In this document: positions 1 through 10,584 of the stretch, in pieces
Position numbering within the stretch: the stretch's first letter is position 1
Layout: each line of letters opens with the position of its first letter
Assembly (NCBI GenBank): GCA_003118195.1
Contig: BEXV01000175.1
Location: 26,972 to 83,903 of the forward strand
Direction of reading: 5' to 3'
DNA: 56,932 nucleotides
From: Hemicentrotus pulcherrimus
Taxonomy: Eukaryota > Echinodermata > Echinoidea > Camarodonta > Strongylocentrotidae
Translations under genes and position numbers: made by a program
Notes under the pieces: generated by a model
Told to the model about the DNA's origin: nothing
Database searches by the model: none
Seen by the model: only the letters and a program-made list of their open reading frames with translations

Positions 1-643
1 AGGCATGTTTTTGCCCATGTATTGTGGATAAAGATAACGCAGATCCGCGCGCGCTGTCAACTTTGACGGACGCTCATTGCGTTATTAAAAGTTGAAAAAA
101 AATATCAAAATGCTTGGAAGAATGTAGCAAATATGTTGACAGAAAAAAAATCGGCGATTCTTTCTTGCAAAGTACCATAACGCGCGAAAATGCGCGCGCA
201 TGCGCGTGTGCGCAATTTTTTAACGAAATGCTTAAAAGGGCCTGAAACGTATGCAAAAAAAATTAAGGATTATTTGGAGCATTTTGAATTTTTGTGCGCG
301 CGTAAACGCATTTGCGCACTTTTATTGACCTGAAATTGACCAGACGGATATTGATCTTAATCAACATAATTATGAATGAAAAATGCCTTTCCGTTATGAA
401 GATATGATCATAAGTTGATTTTTACAAAATGGCGCCTAGATGACGTCACGATGACTTTGACTCTTTGAAAAGTCACACAGTTCTAAGTTAGACTAGGATG
501 TATCATCATTGAAAGTTTTATGATAGTTGATCTATTCAGTATTGAGATATCCTGCGAACAAATTCGAGGAAGAATAAAAAGAAATAATAAAGAAAATCTT
601 GACGAAATCAATAGGTGATACGTAGACTTCGTTACGTATCACC
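1..643. other. No gene seen; AT-rich DNA with GCGC-rich patches
   Basis: Short CGCGCGC/TGCGCGCGCATGCGCG runs lie near 45-55 and 180-215 and again near 295. A short perfect hairpin (12-bp arms at 613-624 and 633-644, AGGTGATACGTA/TACGTATCACCT) ends this stretch and touches the large foldback that follows. The missing 5' sialyltransferase exon was looked for here but not found. Confidence 0.5.
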
Positions 644-1367
644 TAATAAATGACACATATTTGGAAAGCTTAGATAATCTTCTTTCATTTCATGCAACTC
701 ATATGATGCATATTTAAGGCATGAGGGAGTAAAATGAATTTAAAGGGAGGAAACCAAAAAGTCATTTGGCGGACGGTATCTGAATTTTAAAGAGAAAATC
801 ACATTTTTAGAAAGTTGAGTTTCTGCCCTTTCATATGACACCTCAGTCAGGAAAAATGAGCTAGGAATAACAAAGTTATGTTTGTTTAAAGTAGTGCTTG
901 CATTTCCATAATTTGATTAAACGTAGTCGTTTTCAATGGCTGCCTGCCGTAGCAACAAACGGAATTAACAAAAGGCTTAACTCCATTTCGTTGACAATGA
1001 GCCGTCAGAAGAAAGACTTCATGCATGGCTGATTTTCAACGAAATGGAGTTAAGTCTTTTGTTAATTTTGTTTGTTGCTACGGTAGGCAGCCAGTGAAAA
1101 CGAATGCGTTTGATAAAATTATGGAAATGCAAGCACTACTTCAAACAAACAGAACTGTGTCATTCCTCGCTCATTTTTCCTGATTGAGGTGTCATATGAA
1201 AGGGCAGAAATTTTTTCTTTGAAATTCAGATACCGTCCGCCAAATGACTTTTTTTGGTTTCCTCTCTTCAAATTCATTTTAGTCACTCAGGCGTGAAATA
1301 TGCATCATATGAGTTGCATCAAATGAAAGAAGAGGATCTAAGCTTTCCAAATATGTGTCATTTATTA
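644..1367. repeat. Long foldback (inverted-repeat) element, about 340-360-bp arms
   Basis: The left arm (644 to about 1003) is repeated in reverse complement in the right arm (about 1027 to 1367), with a loop of roughly 23 nt. Outer ends are TAATAAATGACACATAT and its complement. Matching blocks include GGCGGACGGTATCTGAATTT, GTGCTTGCATTTCCATAAT and AACTCCATTTCGTTGA. The arms differ by scattered substitutions and by a ~20-nt segment near 797-825 present only on the left. No coding capacity seen. It resembles a foldback transposon or large MITE. Confidence 0.85.
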
Positions 1368-1591
1368 ATTATAAATGTGATTAAGTCATAATAACACATC
1401 GATAATTCTCGGTTTCGTTTTTTCTGGGACGCACTGTATATTAAAAATACGAAGAAAGCATGCATGGGCATGGTGAGAGATAACTGTACATGTATATGCA
1501 TACTAGTATATAATTATCATCTCAACAAATCTTTTTTATTTTGATGTACATAGCAATCATCATCATCAACATTATTATTTTCGTCTTGTAG

Positions 1592-1718
1592 ATCCCCTGT
1601 CCGACGCAGGCGGTATCCCGGAAGTTTTGAAGGTAACGGTCGACCAGGATTCCCCTCATTATCGACGTCGGTTACAGCTAATGAAACCGTTATCCACTCA
1701 AGCAATAGAAGATGCTAG
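1592..1718 (+). CDS. Sialyltransferase exon A (stem region)
   Basis: Acceptor is TTTCGTCTTGTAG, ending at 1591; donor is AG|GTATGC, with GT at 1719-1720. The first two bases complete a codon begun in an unseen upstream exon (phase 1). The 41 full codons read [11 protein letters not shown]..., ending QAIEDA, plus AG that joins the G at 3468 to make Arg. No sialyl motif lies here, so the assignment rests on the open frame, both splice sites and the exact phase match to exon B. The opposite strand is also open here, but I treat that as a shadow. Confidence 0.7.
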
Positions 1719-4700
1719 GTATGCACGAGTCACATAACGTATCATCAAGCTCAGAACCTCTTTTGTATGGATAAACCATCAAACATTTTCAATTTTTCAA
1801 CAACAAAAAAAAAGAAGAAGATATCCTGGCATAATCATCATGTCGCCAAATATCAATTTTTGCAAGATGTCAAATGAGGTTCCATAGTGGTATACAGTAC
1901 ACACAAAATATATTATGAACACTTTTTAGTTGTTGGTTTATTATACCAAACAAAACGGGTAAATAACCTTTTTGTCTTTTATAGAAAGATCAAACAATTT
2001 AATTAAAAAAATTGTATTGTGTACAGAAGCCTCAGTCGGGGTGAAGCCAACTTAATAGTTTGCGACTTTGGAATCTTTTAGATAAAACTTACAGTCAAAT
2101 ATCATAGAGGTCATCATTCTCTGACTCTGCGTCTATCTCTTCACTTTCTTAGAGGAAAAACAGCAAGTATATAACTTATAGCTAAATTGCTAATTCTAAT
2201 CTAAAATTACAAATATCTGGATATTCAAGTGTTCACCATAATTGATAAACAATGTTGGTGTTTTGGAGGGTTAGTGTACCAATAGTCGTGCATATGTTTG
2301 TGTAGCTGACACTGGTTGCTAATTTAGTGAGAAAAAAAAGTTGTGTAAGTGCTTATATATTTGTTGAAAATAATTTTTTTGGCTTGCACCCAGTAGATAA
2401 AGATCGCAAGCTCGATCTTCCAATTGAAAACAAGTCAGACAAAAAAAAGTGTGTAATAGTGTTCAAAGATAATTGGTAGCCTTTGTTACGATCATGCAAC
2501 ACAGATAATCATGACCATCAAAAGCTGGAAGTGCAGATTTTACGAGGTAATAATTATTGACCTATATATATATATACATTTATTGTCAGAATTGTGTGCT
2601 CTTGTGCAATAAAAGTGAAGCAAAAGGGTTCTTCGTTTCTTAATTATTATGGAGTTTGCCCTACCTAAAATGCGCTGTAATACACTGTTGCCAGTAAAGT
2701 TGAGATAATATCAACTCGTTCTTTCCACTTTTTTATGAAAATGATTGTGAGAATGTGATTTGTTATTAATAGATAAAGCTTATTATATATATATAGAACT
2801 TTATTTGTCAATATTAATAATCAGAGAGATCGATCAATAAGACTCTGAGGAGATATGAACCATATTGTCGCAATATCAAGAGTCATATTGAGATTGGTCG
2901 ATTAAGTTGTGAGAAGGTAATTATAAGCTTTATCTATCAAGCATTAATCACATTTTCACTATATCATTTCATGAATAGTAGGGATATTACATAAAAGGAA
3001 CATTTTTTAATTCCATCTTTATGGGCAACAGTATACGTTCGAAAAATTAAATTTGTATATTTTCTAGAGTATCCATACCAAGAATTTTTTTGTCGAAAAG
3101 GATGGGGAGGGGTGGGTGAGTGATTAAAAAACTCTCCTGCGATGTTAAGATGTGGGTGTGTTTTTTTTAAATATATAGTTTAGTAATAGTTTTCTTCAAA
3201 ATTTCTATAAACCAACCTACTCCAAACTAAACATCATTTTTTTAAACTTTTAGTGAATGCTCCAATGGACCATAATTCTCTCTGCTGAATAAGTTAGGTA
3301 TTTCACGTATCTTGACTTTTAGGTTTACTAAAGATCATGTTTGTATTGGAAGGGGTGGGTCCGGGGGTGGGTTGACAGGGGGAGGGGAGGTAAGGGGCTT
3401 AAGCTGATTAAACAAAACATCTAGTATGGAAATGGAGTTACTTTTACTATTTTTTTTCACCATGCAGGCGTAAAATATTGAAACACTTGAATACGAGTAC
3501 AACATTTAGGATATTTCGTCGTGACATCGACCCCGAAAATTATAAGTTCGGCAACAACTTGTCAACGATCATGAAGCACAACCAGACGGACGTGTTGCCC
3601 TCACCGGTGGGTCACCGATGCGCTGTGGTAGGCAACTCAGGCATCCTTCTATCGAGCCTCTGTGGGCGTGAGGTCGATGACCACGACTTCGTTTTCCGAT
3701 TGAACCTTGCCCCGGTGGACGGTGAGTTCTCCAGAGATGTCGGATCCAAAGTCGACCTCATCACCTTGAATCGGATGGAGCTTATCGCGCTTGCGAGACT
3801 CTCGAAAGACTTGAATACAACGGTGGAAGGATTGATGTACATTAATAGATTGAACAATACTGTCACAGATAACAGTATCGTCTGGTATCCTAAAGGTTTT
3901 CCAGAGAAATTGAGTAAAATAGCTGTTTCCTTCAGAGATACTGTACAACTTCAACCTGCCTGGGCGTACAGCCCCGAATCGTTAATGTACCTCGCATCGA
4001 AGTAAGAAACAGTTCTCAATTTAGCATAATGTACGCCAGGCGCCACTATTTTGCTGGCGTAGTACTGCGTCCGCGCCTTGCGCGCCCTTCGACGCATCAT
4101 TAGGGACTTTTAGATTGACACGACGGAGAACGTGGACTGCCGTTTTGAGGCAATGTGACGTCACTGTCAGTACCTTAAAAGGACGTCACAATGCCTTAAA
4201 AGGGCAGTCCACGTTCAATGTCGTGCAAATCTAAAAGTCCCTATTATGTCGGAGTGATGGCGTACGCCTACACAAATTAAGTGTAAAACTAGTATTTTTT
4301 CAAACATAGCGCCGAATTCTGGCGTATAGGCTAATCTCCGTCTCGGGTTTGATTATAACGCAATCGATTCGCGCCTCGTGTGCAACTTTAGGTGCTCATT
4401 TTGCATGTATTATGTTTTAAGTTTTAACTTTTAGTATAGTAGTTGTTTCCCCCGTTTCATTAAAAAAGGCAAAATTATGTAACCAATATGAATATATTTT
4501 ACTTCACTATAAGGCCACCCGTGCTCTTCAGTGTGCTCTCTTAAAACAACATCATACCTGTGACGCAATCGCAAATATTTTCGAAAAATCTACTCAAGGA
4601 CAACTTCAATACCCATTTGTCAAATCAAATCAAATCAACGATGACTTCTCAATATGTTTTTTTTTTTCTCTCCTTCAAATTTTTGTTGGGTATAGAGTGT

Positions 4701-4993
4701 GGAATATGCCAGTGCCTTCGACGGGTCTATCTGTGATGACTGCAGCTCTACTTCACTGTGATGAGGTCACAATGTATGGATTCTTCCCGTTCCCGCGGGA
4801 TTCCCGGGGACGCACCTTGCGATACCATTACTACGAGCCTGATACGGGGCCGTTCTACAGCAAAGGAAACCACTCTATCGGCGTTCACAAGATGCCAAAA
4901 GAATTCATGCTATTACAAAAGCTAGCAGAAGATGGCGCACTCCGCTTAGTCACGGAGCGTTGTTATGATGAAACATATTTTGACGTTGGCTGA
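1592..4993 (+). CDS. ST8Sia-type (alpha-2,8-) sialyltransferase, 3' part of gene, three exons
   Basis: Predicted Golgi type II glycosyltransferase that transfers sialic acid from CMP-sialic acid to glycan acceptors. Joining 1592-1718, 3468-4001 and 4696-4993 gives 318 uninterrupted residues ending at TGA 4991-4993. Seen, counting from the first full codon: motif L starts with CAVVGNSG at residue 93; motif S contains PSTGL and CDEV (C241); motif III is HYYE (264-267); motif VS is HKMPKE (H284, E289). Both introns are phase 2 with GT-AG ends. C93/C241 and C107/C309 match the two disulphides known in ST8Sia enzymes. Several N-glycosylation sequons (NTS, NLS, NQT, NTT, NNT) fit a lumenal protein. 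Family members are about 340-380 aa, so roughly 40 N-terminal residues, including the membrane anchor, are missing; their exon is probably before the window. ST8Sia family is confident; linkage and subtype are not. Confidence 0.88.
1719..3467 (+). other. Sialyltransferase intron (phase 2)
   Basis: A 1,749-bp intron, GTATGC...CATGCAG. AT-rich; it contains a hairpin element at 2751-2957 and a G-rich stretch near 3351-3400. No other exon seen. Confidence 0.65.
2751..2957. repeat. Hairpin (MITE-like) element in the sialyltransferase intron
   Basis: Arms of about 35 bp at 2751-2786 and 2922-2957 share AGATAAAGCTTAT at the inner end and AATGTGATT at the outer end in inverted orientation. A second imperfect stem lies inside, ATCGATCAAT...ACTCT against AGAGTC...TTGGTCGAT. 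No coding content. Confidence 0.6.
3468..4001 (+). CDS. Sialyltransferase exon B with sialyl motif L
   Basis: Acceptor is TTTTTTTTCACCATGCAG, ending at 3467; donor is CGAA|GTAAGAA, with GT at 4002-4003. The exon carries the full motif L from CAVVGNSG through FVFRLN to DVGSK, which binds the CMP-sialic acid donor. The Cys in CGREVDD matches the second conserved ST8Sia Cys. The residue after FVFR is Leu where I recall ST8Sia enzymes having Cys (FRCN). The exon ends after two bases of a Lys codon. Confidence 0.9.
4002..4695 (+). other. Sialyltransferase intron (phase 2)
   Basis: A 694-bp intron, GTAAGAA...TATAG. It contains a hairpin MITE-like element (4101-4243) and near 4573 a segment shared with another repeat copy at about 40217. 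Confidence 0.75.
4101..4243. repeat. 143-bp hairpin MITE-like element
   Basis: Ends are TAGGGACTTTTAGATT and AATCTAAAAGTCCCTA in inverted orientation. The arms extend about 41 bp with few mismatches, through AACGTGGACTGCC and GGCAGTCCACGTT. The centre carries two GACGTCAC-type palindromes. TTA-rich flanks could hide a TA target duplication. It lies wholly inside an intron. Confidence 0.75.
4696..4993 (+). CDS. Sialyltransferase last exon with motifs S, III and VS
   Basis: Acceptor is TTGGGTATAG, ending at 4695, preceded by a T-rich tract near 4655-4680. The first base completes the AAA Lys codon left open by exon B. Seen in order: VPSTGL...CDEVTMYGF (motif S), RYHYYEP (motif III), HKMPKE (motif VS, His as likely catalytic base) and a C-terminal Cys in TERCYDE. 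Stop is TGA 4991-4993. Confidence 0.9.
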
Positions 4994-6097
4994 TGTTAAA
5001 TTTTTTTCATTTTTTTCTGCCAGTTATATTTTCAAATCGATTTATATCCCCGAAGTTTAGAGTCATGAAATAAGAGAACAGATTACAATTACTTTCTGAC
5101 ATTTCCGTAGTCGATGATAATTATACAGCACATTTGATAGGGAATTACGAGTAAAATAGGTCACCGCCGTATTTGGTTTTATATATTCCAAGTGAAGAAA
5201 TCACTTGGTCAATGTAGGGGCTACGGAACATCTTTCAAGGAAGGGCATCAACAAAACAAACACTTGGGATGGCGTCTTCAAAGGGTTTGCACAAAGTGGA
5301 AAGTTATCATTTAGAGACACTGACTGGTATCTAACAGTAAGAAGTGTCATCTTGAACGTTTCATAGTTTTCCGTCTGTACCTCCTGGTAGGGTGTATGGT
5401 ATGGTTATTAATTTGCGAGCAAGCGAAGCAAGTGAGCAAAATAATTCAAGAACTGTTCTAATCTGCTTATAATGAAAGATAATCGAAATGGGGAGTGCAT
5501 TATAGTACCTCTCCTGGTTCTGTCTCTCTCTTCTTTGTTATTACCTCTCTCTATATAATGTATACTGTCTTTCAAATTAATGCAAGTGAAAACAATGTCT
5601 TTCAAGTAAAAGTGTAATTTATTGATAATGTCATATTTGCTCAGCCTTTAGTCTTCTACATGATTTTGTAGGATTAAAAAAGTTCTTTATTCTCGTTTTT
5701 ATTACTTAATCTATTTATATGCTAAGTCTTTACTGTATTTAACTTATAGAAAGAGTCAATTTGAAGAGCAATATGTTTTAATTAAAATGGTGACCAAATA
5801 ACGAAGAAAACAATGATAAGTGTTATTACACAGAAAGTTTCCTCAACTCATACTTTTTTTCTCGGTGTTTGTATGATAAAAATAAATGTCGCTGCCTATT
5901 CCTTTTCTATCCCTTCATGTCTATGTAGTACAAAAGCTTTCAAGCTATATCCACGTGGTTTTAATGTTTTATTCTATCGTTTGAGGTTTGGTTGATCTCT
6001 GTGCATTTTACATTAGATTTTATGAATTTAAATATATATCAAAAATTCAGAATAATATGCTGCTGGATCGTGTATAATTTTATTGTAAATTAATAAA
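4994..6097 (+). other. Probable 3' UTR and downstream flank of the sialyltransferase gene
   Basis: No further coding exon seen. Candidate poly(A) signals on the + strand are ATTAAA at 5781-5786, AATAAA at 5881-5886 and AATAAA at 6092-6097. Which one is used cannot be told from sequence alone. Confidence 0.35.
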
Positions 6098-6128
6098 ATT
6101 ATGTTAATGACAGCTTAAAAAAGACTCA

Positions 6129-6642
6129 TACCCTTTTCTAACTGCACCGATTTTCATCGGATGCATCCGGACGCATCCGATAAAAGTGGCAGTTAGAAAG
6201 CAACAGAAGAGAAAAAGGCGATTAATTAGCCGATGAAAAGAAGAGAAATAGGCGATTAAATTCTCCTGCTCAAGAGCAGGAGAAATCATTCTATCGGTGT
6301 GACACCGATGAAACGTGCAGTTAAAAAACGTTCGGGAGAAAAGGGCGATTAAAACAGCGATTAAAAAGGTCAAAGGTCGCAGTTAACGCGCGCTTTATCG
6401 TAACCAGCTGTGTTTGTTGACTTATGGTTGAACATGCTGCATGCTAGCTAGATGGAGCGCAGGCTAAATAATTACGCAATAATTTTTCACTTCCGGCAAG
6501 TGCTCGCCACAGCGAGTGAATTTCACCGGCAGTTAGAAAGCAACAGGAGGAAAACTGCGGTTTCACCTTTGTTAACATAAGGAAAATTCAATCGCCTATT
6601 TTCATCGGTGTCACTCCGATAGAGTGCAGTTAGAAAAGGGTA
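6129..6642. mobile_element. 514-bp nonautonomous element with 19-bp perfect TIRs
   Basis: TACCCTTTTCTAACTGCAC at 6129-6147 is the exact reverse complement of 6624-6642. TA at both outer ends could be a target duplication, as in Tc1/mariner- or PIF-like elements (inference). Inside, the subterminal motif GCAGTTAGAAAGCAACAG occurs twice on the + strand (about 6190 and 6530), GCAGTTAA twice more, and GCGATTAA four times. Small palindromes include CTCCTGCTCAAGAGCAGGAG and ATCGGTGTGACACCGAT. No transposase frame, so it would need one in trans. Confidence 0.8.
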
Positions 6643-7112
6643 ACAGTATGTTTCTGCTTATCAATGCTTTTCGTATATAAAACGTACATGTCAAAGTAGA
6701 GATAGAGATTAAAGCTAACCTTGAGTTTTTGTATGGGAGTCGCATTTTGAGAGCCGTTGCTATGATTTATTCTGGATTGTTTAACCTGCAGTAGATTGGT
6801 TGTTTGAACCAGTGAAATAAAAACAAACGCACAAAAACTTACTGGGCATCATCTGCGATAAAAACCACAACTCTCATTTGCACAGCATAGTAACATGGTG
6901 TCGGGCCTACTTACCCGGGTTTACCAGGGCTTTCTATGCTCATTACTCAGTCAGCCGCTATACATTTCGACCAAACTTGTTTAGCACATGTCATTTACTT
7001 GTAATCTTGGACATTCGGTGTAAGTTAAGTTGGATTCTGAGAGAATTTATTTTCTATATTTACCGGAACTCATTTTTATTTTTAAGAGAGATGAGTGGTA
7101 GAAGAGGAGCAT
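6643..7112. other. No gene seen between the TIR element and the GA microsatellite
   Basis: AT-rich DNA. The open frames here are short and lack recognisable motifs. Confidence 0.5.
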
Positions 7113-7260
<148 letters not shown>

Positions 7261-7345
7261 CGGAGGGAGGGAGGTAATGTGATGAAGGGGGAGCGGTGGA
7301 AGAGAGAGATTGAGAGGGGTGGGAGGAGGGGGAAAAGGAGTGGTG

Positions 7346-10300
7346 GTGGAGCAACAAGGCAACGATAAAAGAGACCCCGCATATCAACTTGATTAACATT
7401 CATCACTGTATCATTTTTATTACAATGTACACAATATACAAATATTCATTATGACAAAATAAGCAATTAAATAGCGGCATTTGCATTGAAAACGTCTAAA
7501 ATCACGCCACGAAGGTTCAGTATCTCCCTTAAAAAGTTTTTTTCTTCTTCTCAAGACAGATACATTAAAAAACAACGATGGATACAAAATCTTTGAAAAA
7601 TTATTCAACATTACACCTTGGAATTATTCTATCCTAACATTTGCTGACAGTATTTAAACTGCAATGGTATTCTTTCCAAGTTTCTACTTTAGAGTCAAAT
7701 AATTTCAATGCCTTTAATGTCATGTTGATTCACATGATCAGGCGTAGCTGTTTTGAACTTATACTTCTTGTATATATACAACTATTTCAGCATTACCACG
7801 ATAATAACTACATAACTATCTCAATTCGGCACATGATCACAATACGTCTACGGCAAGCACGATTAGAAATATATTACTCTACGATTCAGTCCATGTTCCA
7901 TCCGATAGATACGTTAAGTAATACTGGCATGTTATGTTCGAAATAAAAATGATCCCCAGTACAACAAGGCACTTAGGTTGGGCGAAACAAACTCACAAAC
8001 CCCACATCTTTTGGACTGACTCTATGCGTTAGCTTATTAACTATTTTACCTTTTTCTTTTTTTACAGCCAAAGACGCTACATAATGATGGGTCCGCGTGT
8101 AACTATTAATGTTCATGGTCAAGTTTGTTCTTTCTTGCATGAGTACATTTGAAACAGGAAATGAGAATAAGCAATAATAACGCGAATTATGTAGTAGCCT
8201 AGCAGATATTGTAAAAAGGACATACCGAGTTTCATAAAAAGAAAACGTAACTCGCAATACTGATTATGCTAGATAAAGAATAAGCGACAGTATTGGCAGT
8301 CATTCATAGAGTAGATATAAATATGTTAGATAAAAATATTGACAAAAATGAAAAGTAACAAAAATGCTAATACATCCATAAATACTAAGCTAAAAAAAGA
8401 TAACATAGGCGAACAATTCAGATAAGTGAAAAACAAAACAAAACGACCAGACGAACGGATGAGAATGCACAAATTAGCGAATGATATTTCCAGGTGTGAG
8501 ATTTCATTCGAACGCTATTTTTGGTATTTTCAATTGGAGTGAGATAATAAACTCCCTCAAAAGTACTTATGGGACTATATAGCCATAGCATATAGAGAGA
8601 GACGAGCTGCAATGGATGTAATTGATTTACCCCATCTACGACGGTGAGAAGCCAATGTCAAACCGAGAATTTATTAGATTTTTCTGTTAATTGGAGCTAT
8701 GCTAACATTTTGAAGGGAATGAAATCGAACATAAACTAATTGCAAGTACATTCCGAAAACGACGAGGCAGACATACTGACGTACAATCACAGATCACAGA
8801 ACAATTCGTTCTGAACAATGCCATTGAACTCAAACCGTGTTTCTTGTTCGAATTGTAAACCAGTTGCATCGTGGAAGCTCTTACCATTTTTGATCAAATT
8901 GGCGGGCTTCGCTTAATATTAAGATTCTTGATTGTTTGGGTGTGCAAACTCATCGTCATTCATCATTTGATTGGTTGTATTTGTTTATATCATCGAATCA
9001 TTCGCACGTTTAAGATTGTCAGGTGCAATTCATTTTGAATTGGCTTCCTTGTCACCAAGGAAACAATTCTAAAAAGAACACTGGAAAAAAGTGCAATGAT
9101 TGTCAAACTACGCAGAAGGAAATATATAAAAAAGCAGCACTGTCATTATAACATTAATTATCAAAATGGTTGCAAGAAACATGTTTATGGTGGCAGTGAG
9201 AGTGTAAATCTGAAACAAAGCTACCAATACATCAACATGTTGATATACGACATATAACTTTTACATTATGATATAATTTCAAGTGAACACGGCACCATTT
9301 TATCGGGTATAAGAATTAAACGATAGATTCACATTTTTATTGTGTTAATCCTCATGTTACCGTAATGAAAGCCAACAGACTCACTCTTGTTTTATACTTT
9401 CAAAACACTATAATGGTTTCGTACTATTTTGTCTTCGACATATACATAGTTACGCCATGTCCACTTGGAATTTAGACAATAAAATTTCAAACAATTAAGA
9501 AAAGAGATAACTGATTAAACCTTGAATGGCTAGTTCTCATTTCTCATCAAACAGTTGAATATTGAAAGAAAAAGATGAAGAATTGATTGGACACTGTGAA
9601 ATATTACATTTCAGCCCATAGACTGTTCTCAACGTTATTGCTGTAAACACGATTTATAAAAATCACTCATTGCATCCCACTGTCCAATTGGAGAGATAAT
9701 TTGATTATCTAAGAATACAATGTGATTTATCAATGTTTATTTACAGCACGGTTACAATTAATATCCGACTACAATAGTATTCTACATATAACACACTGGG
9801 CGGTGCGACTAAGTCACAACTACGAATAGAACACTTAGCCAATAAATACGCTTCTACTAGTCAAACTGATCCTTTATAGAGTGATAGTCCAGCAGTTTTT
9901 TGTCAAAGCACAGTATGAAAAAATGCAACACTTGCATGTCGAATTTGCCAATACAAGGAGAAGAATGAAAGCGAATGGTCGTGTTTAATTAACTGATTTT
10001 GTCCCCATGGCATGACTGGTAAATTTGTTGTGGCCCTATGTCTTACGTAAGACCAACCAAAGAGATGGCATCTTCAAAATTGGTTGCATGCAGCATGTCA
10101 CACAAAGGAGACAACTCTGTTTGTTTTCAGTGTTTTTGAAACTCTCTCATCAACAAACACTAGAGCACGGGGATATATCCATGTTGTTTTATCTTTTGCA
10201 TATAAAATCTAATTTCAGTCAAAATTTTGTTCGATAGACTAAATCCTAGGAACTGCGGATTCTACTTTTGTTTGTAAACCTAAAATGAAGGACAGTTCTA

Positions 10301-10584
10301 CGCAGAGCAAAGGCACGAATGCGGTCAAAACCCCTTGCATAAATATAAAAATTATTTCATCATCGAAACATCATAACTTCACAACATTTTAACTCTTTAC
10401 AGTATTAGTTCATAAATAATAGATATTTACAATCTCGTTGGCATGAAAATAAGTAATATTTGCACATAGTCATGGGGAACGTCAAGAAATATGGAGGGAA
10501 AGTATCGTCACGTGATCATGATCACATGATGTTCTCATAAAGAGTCAGTGAAGACGACGTTGGGCTTCATACCCAGACCGCGTG
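7346..10584. other. No coding gene seen; downstream flank, possibly long 3' UTR, of the protocadherin
   Basis: Only short frames without motifs. On the - strand the first AATAAA past the protocadherin C-terminal stop is at 9741-9736 (seen as TTTATT on +) and an ATTAAA lies at 9989-9984. A 14-bp perfect palindrome GTGATCATGATCAC lies at 10512-10525, just past the stop. Confidence 0.4.

Noticed and set aside
1517..1705. - strand frame over the sialyltransferase exon A
   Set aside because: The + strand reading has matching splice sites and phase; the - strand one has neither.
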